64,000 nt of DNA from Puniceicoccaceae bacterium. GTDB lineage: Bacteria; Verrucomicrobiota; Verrucomicrobiia; Opitutales; Coraliomargaritaceae. Made by a program: the position numbers and the translations under genes. The notes beneath the pieces are model-generated. The model did no database searches, was not told the DNA's origin, and saw nothing but the letters and a program-made list of their open reading frames with translations. How positions within the stretch are numbered: the first letter of the stretch is position 1; every line of letters begins with the position of its first letter. Below, one piece after another: positions 7,455-15,112 of this stretch. The stretch covers positions 124,001 through 188,000 of the forward strand of contig JAGYJE010000002.1 of the NCBI GenBank assembly GCA_018402305.1. Direction: 5' to 3'.

Positions 7455-9905
7455 ATGCGTACACTCGTGCTTTTAATGAGTCTCGGCGTGCTGATGGTGC
7501 TCCCGTTCCGCGTTGAAGCGGACATGGCGGAGTCGCAGAGTATCCAACCCGCCACTCTGAAAACAGCTGCTGATCTGAGTCCGCCGCCCTTGGACCCGCG
7601 CAATCAAACATTCGCGTACTGGGTTCACGGCTTTCGCAAGAACCCGAAGGAGCGCTCTCCGGATCTTCTTGCCTTTGAGACGGGGCATTACGGCTTCGTG
7701 TTGAATCTTGGCGACATCCGGCAAGCCCGACTCGGCCCCTTGAGACGAGAGGGTTACCTTCGGGGCCTGCTCACCGATCCAGAAGACATTCCAGAACTGC
7801 TCCCTGCCGAGCTCCTGATCCAAGTCACCGCTTCAGGACGAATCTACACTGCCACCCATAATGCGACAGGCCCCCGGACAGACGCCCGGCGGCTGAGGAA
7901 AGCGCGACTCTGGGAGTCAGGACGCTTTGTCCAGCACTATGATTTGATAGATCTCAAACTTGAGGATCCGGAGGGTCATTCATTCGAGGGCGAGGCCCGA
8001 CTGATTCTCGTAGCCTGGCCGGATGCCCTGACCTTCACCCTGGAACTGACTCCGGAAAAATCCCACAGCGGGGTGGTCGCTACGCGTATAGAGCTGGCGA
8101 TCAAGGGTCGCACTTGGGAAGAACGTTCTCCCGTCATCCAACAATGGGAAGCGGGGGAAAGCCGACAGCTGACGCTCAGTTGTGCACTGGCCCCGGGGGT
8201 GTCCACCGACCGGCAGCTCCCAGTCAGGCTGAAAACTGCCGATCATCAAGTACTGACGTCGGTCTTCGATCCTGTGTTGAATTGCCAAGTCGTCCAAGTC
8301 GATCAGCTTCGGCGGGGCTGGAAGACAGGCTACACCGACATCCGGAATTACGACGAATTCACCCTGGAGATCGACAACCCGGGCGACGGGATCCGCTCTG
8401 TGCCCTTCCTGCTCGACCTGCGCGACGTGGCCAACATCACCGGCCTCGTGCCTATGCTTTGCGATAGCGAGGGCAAGCCGACGGGCATCCCGGTCCAGCT
8501 CAGTAAAAACTGGCACAACCGTGAGCTGGGCTCTTATCTCCGAGCCTATACACTGCTCCCCGTTCCACCGGGCACAAAGTCATACACGCTTCGCATCGCC
8601 TACGGATTCTACGGCAGCCTCCCCTCGGCTTCCCATGCCCAGCTCTCTCTCGTCGGCTATAGTGACAAAGGGGGCAATGGACTATGGGACCAGCTGGCCA
8701 TCGGCTGCTGGGGGGAAACCTTCTGCTTCGACGTCGACCGTAGCCTCGTCGATGTCGCCATCACGGACGTTCGCATGCTCATGGCGCGGGACGGCTTGCA
8801 GGGACGGAAATGGGGCTGGACCACAGCCGGCTGGGGCGGCGACTGGCTTAGGGTCCAGCATGACGGCGGTGAGCGCCTCCATCCCAACGAACTAAAGACC
8901 GCCTACCTCGCGCATGGCCCCTGCCTGACGGATGTGCGCTATAGCGGTAAGCTCGGAAGCGAGGACGAAGTCGTCTTCGACGTGCAGGTCAAAACAACCC
9001 GCAGCGACGATTACGCCCGCACCTTCCAGAACCTGCGCTACACCTTCAGCAAAGAAGTACCGACAAAAGACGCCTGGCTGTTCAAAATGGGCCGAACCAG
9101 CCATTACGCTATGCCTCGCTTCGCTTACGGCAATGCGGACGGTCTCATCGCGGAGGCTGCGCCTCCGGAACCACTGGAAAGAGCCGGCTTCCTGATCGAA
9201 AACGCCACCATTGAGGGGCAAGCACCTTTTTGGCTGAGCTTCCCCGGAGCATTTAAGACCAAGGAAGAGGGAATGGCAGACGGCTACCGGGCGCTTGTCA
9301 TTCGCAGCTACAAGGCCACGCTGGGCGGCAGGATTTACCATGAGCCGAGCATCAGCGTGCCGGTGCATCAGATTAATGATGACGGCAGCAAGAACCTCGA
9401 CCTCCACCTGACCGTCCCCGAAGGCGTCGAGCACTTCCAGCCCGGCGATACGATCGAGATGGATCTCGAATGGATCAACCTTCACCGCGAAGCCGACGAC
9501 TACTACGGCCCCAATGAGGCCTACCGCCGGCATCTGAGCGAGCACCCGAGCTCCTGGAGGACCACTTACCGCGAAGCAATCGGCAACGACCTGGTCGTTG
9601 AAGTCGATGCCGGCCATGCCTATCGCAACTATCCGATCCATGTCCGGACTTCGGCCGACGAAGTCACCGTGCGCATCCAAGGCGGCGTGGGCTACGTCCC
9701 CATCCGCTTTGAGGGTTTGTCTTCCGCCAGCGGCTACACACTTTATCGAATCGAAAACGGAGTGGAATCGCCACTCGACCAATCCGTGAACGGCAACGAC
9801 TTTTGGCAAGTCGATTACGACGACGCCAGCGGCACTTATACCCGTGTTTACAACCTACCACTCGACGGACTCGAAAGCTCGATCTGGGTGCTCCGCCGAG
9901 AGTAG
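7455..9905 (+). CDS. Large secreted protein of unknown function
   Basis: 816 aa from the Met at 7455, chosen because GGA lies 6 bp upstream and because it directly starts a signal peptide (RTLVLLMSLGVLMVLPFRVEA). A start at 7362 would add 31 Arg-rich residues. The body is rich in Trp, Asp and Gly and predicted beta-strands, with no transmembrane segment after the signal. Notable stretches are GLWDQLAIGCWGETFCFDVD and WGWTTAGWGGDWLRV in the middle and HRNYPIHV-like segments near the end. This suggests several beta-sandwich modules and possibly carbohydrate contact, but I cannot assign a family. It is divergent from the Verru_Chthon A-type operon with about 200 bp between. A composite repeat begins at its stop codon. 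Confidence 0.7.
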   Translation: MRTLVLLMSLGVLMVLPFRVEADMAESQSIQPATLKTAADLSPPPLDPRNQTFAYWVHGFRKNPKERSPDLLAFETGHYGFVLNLGDIRQARLGPLRREGYLRGLLTDPEDIPELLPAELLIQVTASGRIYTATHNATGPRTDARRLRKARLWESGRFVQHYDLIDLKLEDPEGHSFEGEARLILVAWPDALTFTLELTPEKSHSGVVATRIELAIKGRTWEERSPVIQQWEAGESRQLTLSCALAPGVSTDRQLPVRLKTADHQVLTSVFDPVLNCQVVQVDQLRRGWKTGYTDIRNYDEFTLEIDNPGDGIRSVPFLLDLRDVANITGLVPMLCDSEGKPTGIPVQLSKNWHNRELGSYLRAYTLLPVPPGTKSYTLRIAYGFYGSLPSASHAQLSLVGYSDKGGNGLWDQLAIGCWGETFCFDVDRSLVDVAITDVRMLMARDGLQGRKWGWTTAGWGGDWLRVQHDGGERLHPNELKTAYLAHGPCLTDVRYSGKLGSEDEVVFDVQVKTTRSDDYARTFQNLRYTFSKEVPTKDAWLFKMGRTSHYAMPRFAYGNADGLIAEAAPPEPLERAGFLIENATIEGQAPFWLSFPGAFKTKEEGMADGYRALVIRSYKATLGGRIYHEPSISVPVHQINDDGSKNLDLHLTVPEGVEHFQPGDTIEMDLEWINLHREADDYYGPNEAYRRHLSEHPSSWRTTYREAIGNDLVVEVDAGHAYRNYPIHVRTSADEVTVRIQGGVGYVPIRFEGLSSASGYTLYRIENGVESPLDQSVNGNDFWQVDYDDASGTYTRVYNLPLDGLESSIWVLRRE

Positions 9906-10113
9906 CCGGGTTGGCTCCGCCGCCCTGGCCTGAGCTTGTCGAAGCGCCCGGCCGAGGCCTGTCGAAACCGCGTCCAATTCCGACGCGAACCCATCACCAC
10001 ACAGGGCGAACGGCGGAGCCATTTCGCCTACGGTTCTCACGCACGTAGCCGGGTTGGCTCTGCCGCCCTGGCCTGAGCTTCTGCCTGCCGTGAGTATGTC
10101 GAACGGTCGAAGC
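9904..10113 (+). repeat. Composite repeat cluster (GCCGGGTTGGCT / CTGAGCTTGTCGAAG)
   Basis: Two copies of GTAGCCGGGTTGGCTC (about 9904 and 10044) each lead into CCTGAGCTT cores. The first is also followed by the CATTTCGCCTACGG module seen at 2944-2998. The second core is interrupted (CTTCTGCCTGCCGTGAG) before a GTCGAACGGTCGAAGC end. No gene is seen. The cluster ends exactly where the 41-bp direct repeat flanking the AbiE module starts. Confidence 0.8.
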
Positions 10114-10154
10114 GCCTTGGGTCGGCGCTTCCACGGCCCCTTCTCGATGCGGGA
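10114..10154. repeat. Left 41-bp direct repeat flanking AbiE module
   Basis: Positions 10114-10154 match 11784-11824 at 40 of 41 positions (single C/T difference at the 26th base). The right copy lies within a transcription-factor gene remnant, where on the minus strand it encodes SRIEKGPWKRRPKA. The left copy is an isolated piece of the same gene. The copies have the same orientation and bracket both abiE genes. Confidence 0.85.
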
Positions 10155-10159
10155 GGCGC

Positions 10160-10981
10160 TCAGCCCATCTGCTCTAAAGCAGAGATTAGGAGTTCACGGC
10201 TGCAAAGCATCCTATCGGCGGGCTCGATCAAAAAGGGTTCGAGCTCACGCAACAAACGATCAAAATCAACCTCGTCCAAGCGTTCAATTAATCGCGCTCT
10301 CCACTCGGAGGCAGGCCATGGTTTCGGTTCCAATGCTTTGATCGTCGCGTCCAAGAAGTCTAGATTCGGAGAGACCTCACGAGATAAATACCAGGCAAGA
10401 TCGAAGAAATCGCGCCCTTTGGCGCGGTCGACACGGCAGCAAAGCACGTGCAACTTACCCGCAAATAAGCTGGGCAGGTCGTGCATAGTCAGGGCAAACG
10501 GACGAATCTTCGAACGGATGAGCATGGGAGTCTTCCCCCAACCTTCCGCCGGATTACGGTCGAGATCCAAACGCAGGGTGAAACGGGCGGCTCCGCCCGT
10601 GCGGAACACAGGCGGCAGACGAACGTCCAAGTGGCAGACGTAATCGAGTTTATCAGTCGGACCGCCCATCGGAATCGTCCGAAAATCACGCCTCGAACTG
10701 ATACCAATCTTCAACCGCATGAGTGCCTCGAAGGCAAGATCGCCCAGCTCAATCGTGCGATCAACCGACATCGGTCGCGAAACGGCAAAGTCGAGATCCT
10801 CTGAGAAACGGTTCAGTTGATGGCCGATACGCAAAGCCGTGCCGCCGACGAATGCCATTTCCTCGAAAAATCCAGCCGCGGCCAAAGTTCTCAAAATATA
10901 GCGCTGCACCGATTCACGAAATCCGTTGAGCCCACCGCCAAGCGCTTTGGCCTCCTGAGAAATGCTTACCAGATCTGACAT
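10160..10981 (-). CDS. abiEii: AbiEii/AbiGii-type nucleotidyltransferase toxin
   Basis: 273 aa. The nucleotidyltransferase core is visible: FVGGTALRIGHQLNRFSEDL then DF (residues about 43-65), matching the GGTALR...R.SEDLDF signature with the metal-binding acidic pair. Later come LFAGKLHVLCCRVDRAKGRD then FFDLAWYL (residues about 168-195), the conserved K and RDxxDL motifs. AbiEii proteins are toxins of type IV toxin-antitoxin systems that abort phage infection; characterised relatives modify tRNA acceptor ends with nucleotides. The gene starts 16 bp inside the upstream antitoxin gene, so the two are translationally coupled. The stop codon lies 6 bp from a 41-bp direct repeat. All key motifs are present and the length is normal, so it is probably functional. 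Confidence 0.9.
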   Translation of the reverse strand: MSDLVSISQEAKALGGGLNGFRESVQRYILRTLAAAGFFEEMAFVGGTALRIGHQLNRFSEDLDFAVSRPMSVDRTIELGDLAFEALMRLKIGISSRRDFRTIPMGGPTDKLDYVCHLDVRLPPVFRTGGAARFTLRLDLDRNPAEGWGKTPMLIRSKIRPFALTMHDLPSLFAGKLHVLCCRVDRAKGRDFFDLAWYLSREVSPNLDFLDATIKALEPKPWPASEWRARLIERLDEVDFDRLLRELEPFLIEPADRMLCSRELLISALEQMG

Positions 10982-11595
10982 GCCGCCTCCTTGTATAATT
11001 TGAATTGCTCCACCGAGCGTCTAAGCTTCGCCGCCCCCCATTTTTCAGCATACTGCTGCAGGCGCCCCTCGTTAAGGCAACGGGCATCGACACGTTCTTG
11101 CTTGAACCGATTTTGATCCCAATAAGAATCACTCCAATAAATCGCATCGAGCAGAGCCTTTTCGCAATTAGCCTGCAAAACGCAAAAACCTTGCACTTCT
11201 CGGCTCGAATAACCGAACCAGGCACGCTCGGGCAAGCGATGGTATGTGAAACGCCCATATGCATTCTCAAATTGAACCCTGCGCCCTCTTGTAGCTGCGA
11301 TAACAGCAAAGACCGCTTCGGGTATCACAGAAAACTGCGACAGAACCCAAACACCCGACAGATAACAAGGCTCGACCAATACCGAAGCTAAATAAGCCGG
11401 AGTCAGCGCGACCTCCCTATCGTGCTCGTTCAAAGTATAAAGACCACGACGAAGACGCTCAATCCGACCCGCTTGTGTCCATCGGTGCAGCGCTACTTGC
11501 ACGCTTGAGGAATCCTGCCCGGACACGATCACTACGTCCTGAGCAGAAAACACCGGCAACTGGCATGTCCATTTCCTGAGCTCCTCATAATTCAT
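10966..11595 (-). CDS. abiEi: AbiEi-family antitoxin
   Basis: 209 aa. The N-terminal 70 residues form a winged helix (FSAQDVVIVSG then SVQVALHRWTQAGRIERL then RRGLYTL), typical of AbiEi antitoxins that repress their own operon. The remainder resembles the C-terminal antitoxin domain, with YLSGVWVLSQFSVIPEAV and later ANCEKALLDAIYW, a common AbiEi feature. It is the first gene of a two-gene operon with AbiEii and overlaps it by 16 bp. In the known family the winged helix binds inverted repeats in the promoter. The region upstream of 11595 is AT-rich (ACTTAGCCTATATGTTAAG), which could hold promoter and operator. Confidence 0.85.
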   Translation of the reverse strand: MNYEELRKWTCQLPVFSAQDVVIVSGQDSSSVQVALHRWTQAGRIERLRRGLYTLNEHDREVALTPAYLASVLVEPCYLSGVWVLSQFSVIPEAVFAVIAATRGRRVQFENAYGRFTYHRLPERAWFGYSSREVQGFCVLQANCEKALLDAIYWSDSYWDQNRFKQERVDARCLNEGRLQQYAEKWGAAKLRRSVEQFKLYKEAACQIW

Positions 11596-11704
11596 ACTAG
11601 TAACTTAGCCTATATGTTAAGTTAAATGCAAGATTAATTCGCATAATGACAATCCTGTGATGAGCTTATCGAAGCCTGATAGCAGGACTAAGCTAAGAGG
11701 AGCC

Positions 11705-11944
11705 TTAATCGGGATTCAAAAACGAAGTCGGAATAGCGCAGGACGTTCCTTCAACCAAGCATGGCCGGTTGGGCAAGGTCTTTGCCTTGGGTCGGCGCTT
11801 CCACGGCCCTTTCTCGATGCGGGAAACGAGCAGCTCCGCCGCACGCCGACCGATTAAGTAGGCTTGTTGGTCGAAACTGGTGATTGCGACTCTCCGGTCG
11901 TGGGGCGGGGCGGCGCGCGAGATGTACAGCATCATCACACGCAT
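11705..11944 (-). pseudogene. C-terminal remnant of a LacI/GntR-type sugar-responsive regulator
   Basis: The minus strand encodes DRRVAITSFDQQAYLIGRRA then AELLVSRIEKG, then a Pro/Arg-rich tail ending at a stop at 11705. This is the last helix-strand unit of the periplasmic-binding-protein-like effector domain of LacI-family (or GntR/LacI hybrid) regulators (the 'FD...IGRxAAELL' signature). No DNA-binding domain or N-terminal half is found upstream; 11945-12060 in the same frame shows no clear family match. It is a remnant left after rearrangement around the AbiE module. Confidence 0.6.
11784..11824. repeat. Right 41-bp direct repeat flanking AbiE module
   Basis: Second copy of the 41-bp repeat at 10114-10154 (40/41 identical), inside the regulator remnant. 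See the finding on the AbiE island. Confidence 0.85.
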
Positions 11945-12106
11945 GCGGGGGTGATTCCCCGGATCGGTGGGATCGGGATGATGGTGGGCTTTATCCCCAC
12001 CGGTCCGTGGGTCGGCGCATCGAAAGCGGGCAGGCCCGGCAGCACCCCGGTATTGGGTAAAAGAAAACTTGAAACGAGCTAAAATCGCACTAAATTAAGA
12101 CCTATT

Positions 12107-12358
12107 ATGAGTCCTATATTAAGTGCCTATTCTGCCAGTATTTCTGAATTAAAAAAGAACCCTAGTAAGCTGATTGAGCGGGCTGGGGGTGAATCTGTGG
12201 CGATCCTAAACCACAATAAACCAACGGCTTACCTAATCCCGGCAGAGACTTTTGAGTGGATCAGCAACATGATCGAGGATCAGGAACTGCGAGAGATTAT
12301 CGAGCAAAGGGAAGAAGAAAAAGCACAAGCCAGGGAAATCAGTCTCGATGAGCTATAA
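12107..12358 (+). CDS. Phd/YefM-family antitoxin
   Basis: 83 aa. The first 45 residues match the Phd/YefM fold: SAYSASISELKKNPSKLIER followed by a strand with SVAILNHNKPTAYLIP. The acidic C-terminal tail (EDQELREIIEQREEEKA) is the flexible part that normally wraps around and blocks the toxin. It overlaps the RelE-type toxin gene by 11 bp, the usual antitoxin-first arrangement. Antitoxin dimers typically repress the operon, with the toxin as co-repressor. A TTGAAA hexamer at 12070 could be a -35 element, but this is weak. Confidence 0.88.
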   Translation: MSPILSAYSASISELKKNPSKLIERAGGESVAILNHNKPTAYLIPAETFEWISNMIEDQELREIIEQREEEKAQAREISLDEL

Positions 12359-12650
12359 GCTGAAATTTGTTCCGAGCGCACTGAAAGAATGGAATAAGAT
12401 CGGCTCCACGATACGCGATCAGCTTAAAAAGAAGTTAAAAGAGAGGCTGGAGCATCCCAAGGTATCAGCAGATCGTCTGCACGGTTTTCAAAACCACTAC
12501 AAAATAAAATTAAGGTCATCTGGTTACAGACTGGTCTATGAGGTCGAAAATGAAACGGTTTCAGTCATCGTGATCACAGTCGGAAAGCTTGAGCGTTCCA
12601 GTGTTTACATCAAGGCAGCAAGACGATCGAGAAGACCCAACCAGACGTAG
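12348..12650 (+). CDS. RelE/ParE-type mRNA interferase toxin
   Basis: 100 aa, small and basic. It shows the RelE fold order: N-terminal KLKFVPSALKEWNKI, an Arg/Lys-rich helix (IRDQLKKKLKERLEHP), then a strand with RLHGFQNHYKIKLRSSGYRL followed by VYEV and a C-terminal VIVITVGKLERSSVYIKA. Residues typical of RelE catalysis, the basic K/R cluster and the C-terminal Tyr, are present. Active relatives cleave mRNA in the ribosomal A site. It pairs with the upstream YefM-type antitoxin. The 105-bp repeat array starts about 35 bp after its stop. Confidence 0.88.
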   Translation: MSYKLKFVPSALKEWNKIGSTIRDQLKKKLKERLEHPKVSADRLHGFQNHYKIKLRSSGYRLVYEVENETVSVIVITVGKLERSSVYIKAARRSRRPNQT

Positions 12651-12684
12651 GTGGGCATGGTTCAGCGGGTTGCTTGAACATGCG

Positions 12685-13712
12685 GACAACGAGAACGGCG
12701 ACGAGAACGGATTACGAGTGGAGTTTTTTCAATCGTCCACCAATCTCAGGCCGCTATCGTCAAGCCGATATAGACTATGGGTAAATCGGAATACGAGAAC
12801 GGCGACGAGAGCGGATTACGAGTAGCGTTTTTTTAATCGTCCACCTATCTCGTCGCCGCTATCGTCAAACCGATATGGACTACGGGGAAATCGGAATACG
12901 AGAGCGGTTTACGAGTAGCGTTTCTCAATCGTCCACCAATCTCGTCGCCGCTATCGTCAAGCCGATATAGACTACAGGTAAATCGGTCTACGAGAACGGC
13001 GACGAGAACGGATTACGAGTGGAGTTTTCTCAATCGTCCACCAATCTCGTCGCCGCTTTCGTCAAACCGATATAGACTACAGGTAAATCGGTCTACGAGA
13101 ACGGCGACGAGAACGGGTTACGAGTGGAGTTTTTTTAATCGTCCACCTATCTCGTCGCCGCTATCGTCAAACCGATATGGACTACGGGGAAATCGGACAA
13201 CGAGAACGGCGACGAGAACGGGTTACGAGTGGATTTTTTAAAATCGTCCACCAATCTCGTCGCCGCTATCGTCAAGCCGATATAGACTACGGGGAAATCC
13301 CAATACGAGAACGGCGACGAGAACGGATTACGAGTGGAGTTTTTTAAAATCGTCCACCTATCTCGTCGCCGCTATCGTCAACCGAAATGGACTACGGGGA
13401 AATCCCAATACGAGAACGGCGACGAGAACGGATTACGAGTGGAGTTTTTTCAATCGTCCACCTATCTCGTCGCCGCTATCGTCAACCGATATAGACTACG
13501 GGGAAATCGGAATACGAGAACGGCGACGAGAACGGATTACGAGTGGAGTTTTTTAAAATCGTCCACCTATCTCGTCGCCGCTATCGTCAAACCGATATAG
13601 ACTACAGGTAAATCGGTCTACGAGAACGGCGACGAGAGCGGATTACGAGTGGAGTTTTTTTCAATCGCTTATCAATCTCGTCAATGCTATCGTCAACCGA
13701 TATGAATTACAC
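12685..13712 (+). repeat. Array 2 of the 105-bp tandem repeat (ten units)
   Basis: The anchor GAGAACGGCGACGAG (or close variants) occurs at 12691, 12795, 12900, 12992, 13097, 13202, 13307, 13412, 13516 and 13622. Steps are 104-106 bp except one of 92 bp, where the copy at 12900 has lost about 12 bp including the left stem arm. Most units hold a nested inverted repeat: outer CGGCGACGAG...CTCGTCGCCG (10 bp) and inner GTGGA...TCCAC. The period drifts by one base, so the open frames crossing the array are not maintained and are not genes. The last unit is interrupted by the S23-type gene at 13713. Confidence 0.93.
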
Positions 13713-14486
13713 ATGAGCGAACAAACGCATCAGAATCTACCGCATGAGCGACTCGACATTTACCGGGTCTATCTGGAAGCGGCGAATCTGTGCGCCGATA
13801 TCGTGGCAAACGCCCCATACCCAATCGTGGCATTCGACCATCTTGATCGGGCGATGGAGAGCATAGGCGTGAATTTGATGCGCGGGAACGGGCAGCCCGC
13901 AGGTTCGGCAGCGCGCGCGAACTACCTGAATGTTGCAATCGGTTCGACGCACGAATGTGCGGCTTCCCTCGATGTTTGCCTGGCCAGGTGCGTGATGAAT
14001 GAATCCGCTCACACCGCCGGAACACAGAAGCTCTGGCGGATACGCGGGATGCTGTTGGGCATGAAAAGGGCCAGTATTTCGTGGGCGGTCAGGGAGGAGC
14101 GCGCGCAGTATGGCACCTCGAAATTTCCTTTTACGACCCTCGACATGTATCGGGTTTCGCTCGATGGCGTTCGCTGGATTCAGCAATACGTTGAGGAACT
14201 GGAGCCAAAGAGTCGTACTCAGCGCAAACTGGACACGAGCACCACCGGAACCGTGCTGAATATAGCTGAAGGACATGGGCGTCAAACCGTGGCCGACCAG
14301 AATCGCTTTATGAAGACAGCCCAGGAACACGCTTATCAGACCCTTCTGATGCTGGACCTGATGGTCGCCAAAAATGAAACTACGGAGCATCGAATTGCGG
14401 AGGGCAAGCGAACGCAAGTGAGAATCATCACGATGCTCCATGCCTGGTGTGAATGCAACGAGCAGAGGAATGACCAGCACCCATGA
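13713..14486 (+). CDS. Tandem four-helix-bundle (S23/IVP-like) protein embedded in repeat array
   Basis: 257 aa, with no signal peptide. It consists of two copies of the four-helix-bundle domain seen in 23S rRNA intervening-sequence proteins (PF05635-like). Copy one (about residues 11-118) begins RLDIYRVYLEAANLC and has SIGVNLMRGNGQ and YLNVAIGSTHECAASLDV. Copy two (about 142-250) begins TLDMYRVSLDGVRW and has TGTVLNIAEGHGRQ and FMKTAQEHAYQTLLMLDL. The NIAEG...GS..E signature is conserved in position in both. Family members are usually single-domain (about 120 aa), so the duplication is unusual. Known relatives include Avd of diversity-generating retroelements, a basic nucleic-acid-associated protein, but no reverse transcriptase is near. 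The gene starts and ends at a fixed phase inside one 105-bp unit. No Shine-Dalgarno is visible. Function unknown. Confidence 0.82.
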   Translation: MSEQTHQNLPHERLDIYRVYLEAANLCADIVANAPYPIVAFDHLDRAMESIGVNLMRGNGQPAGSAARANYLNVAIGSTHECAASLDVCLARCVMNESAHTAGTQKLWRIRGMLLGMKRASISWAVREERAQYGTSKFPFTTLDMYRVSLDGVRWIQQYVEELEPKSRTQRKLDTSTTGTVLNIAEGHGRQTVADQNRFMKTAQEHAYQTLLMLDLMVAKNETTEHRIAEGKRTQVRIITMLHAWCECNEQRNDQHP

Positions 14487-14918
14487 GTTCGGCTAACGAG
14501 AACGGCGACGAGAGCGGATTACGAGTGGAGTTTTTTCAATCGTCCACCTATCTCGTCGCCGCTATCGTCAAACCGATATGGACTACGGGGAAATCGGAAT
14601 ACGAGAACGGCGACGAGAACGGGTTACTAGTGGAGTTTTTTCAATCGTCCACCAATCTCAGGCCGCTATCATCAAACCGAAATGGACTACGGGGAAATCG
14701 GAATACGAGAACGGCGACGAGAGCGGTTTACGAGTAGCGTTTCTCAATCGTCCACCAATCTCGTCGCCGCTTTCGTCAAACCGATATAGACTACAGGTAA
14801 ATCGGTCTACGAGAACGGCGACGAGAGCGGATTACGAGTGGATTTTTTTCAATCGTCCACCTATCTCGTCGCCGCTATCGTCAAACCGATAAGGACTACG
14901 GGGAAATCGGTCTACGAG
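14487..14918 (+). repeat. Array 3 of the 105-bp tandem repeat (four units)
   Basis: Anchors occur at 14498, 14603, 14707 and 14811 (steps 105, 104, 104), and a final partial copy ends at TCTACGAG (14911-14918). Orientation and sequence are as in array 2. The first copy starts within 12 bp of the S23-type stop codon, resuming the unit about where it was left before the gene. The right end is sharp: the next base belongs to the META-domain fragment. An ATG overlapping the S23 stop opens an 84-codon frame through the array, judged non-coding. Confidence 0.93.
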
Positions 14919-14919
14919 T

Positions 14920-15111
14920 GGCAGCTTCAAACTGGCCACCGTAGCGACCACCATGATGGCTTGCCCCAATATGGAGGGCGAAGCTGCGTTTCTCAAAGTG
15001 CTGCGTGACTACGAGCGTGCTGTGATTGGCGCGAGCCGAATCCGCCTGCTCGATGATGCGGGCGAAACCGTCGCCATTTTCGAAGCACGGGCACTCCCCG
15101 AAAACGACTAG
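14920..15111 (+). pseudogene. C-terminal fragment of a META-domain (HslJ-like) protein
   Basis: A frame open from the array edge to a stop at 15109-15111 encodes SFKLATVATTMMACPNMEGE, then AAFLKVLRDY, then RIRLLDDAGETVAIFEA. This matches the last strands of META domains, where a T-T-x-M-A-C-P motif precedes a helix and a final L-x-L-x-D-x-x-G strand. There is no start codon or N-terminal half; the 105-bp array replaces it. The missing 5' part was not found elsewhere in the window. The fragment is therefore a boundary marker for the array insertion. Confidence 0.7.
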
Positions 15112-15112
15112 T

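Noticed and set aside
13713-14486. Diversity-generating retroelement (Avd plus repeats)
   Set aside because: The four-helix protein resembles the Avd family, but no reverse transcriptase, template repeat or adenine-specific variable region was found.
13334-14892. Small repeat-encoded peptides across the arrays (ENGDENG..., RNTRTATR...)
   Set aside because: The repeat period drifts between 104 and 106 bp, so frames change from unit to unit, and no start or ribosome site is maintained.
12685-14918. CRISPR array
   Set aside because: Units are continuous 105-bp repeats with no unique spacers of constant length, and no cas genes are near.
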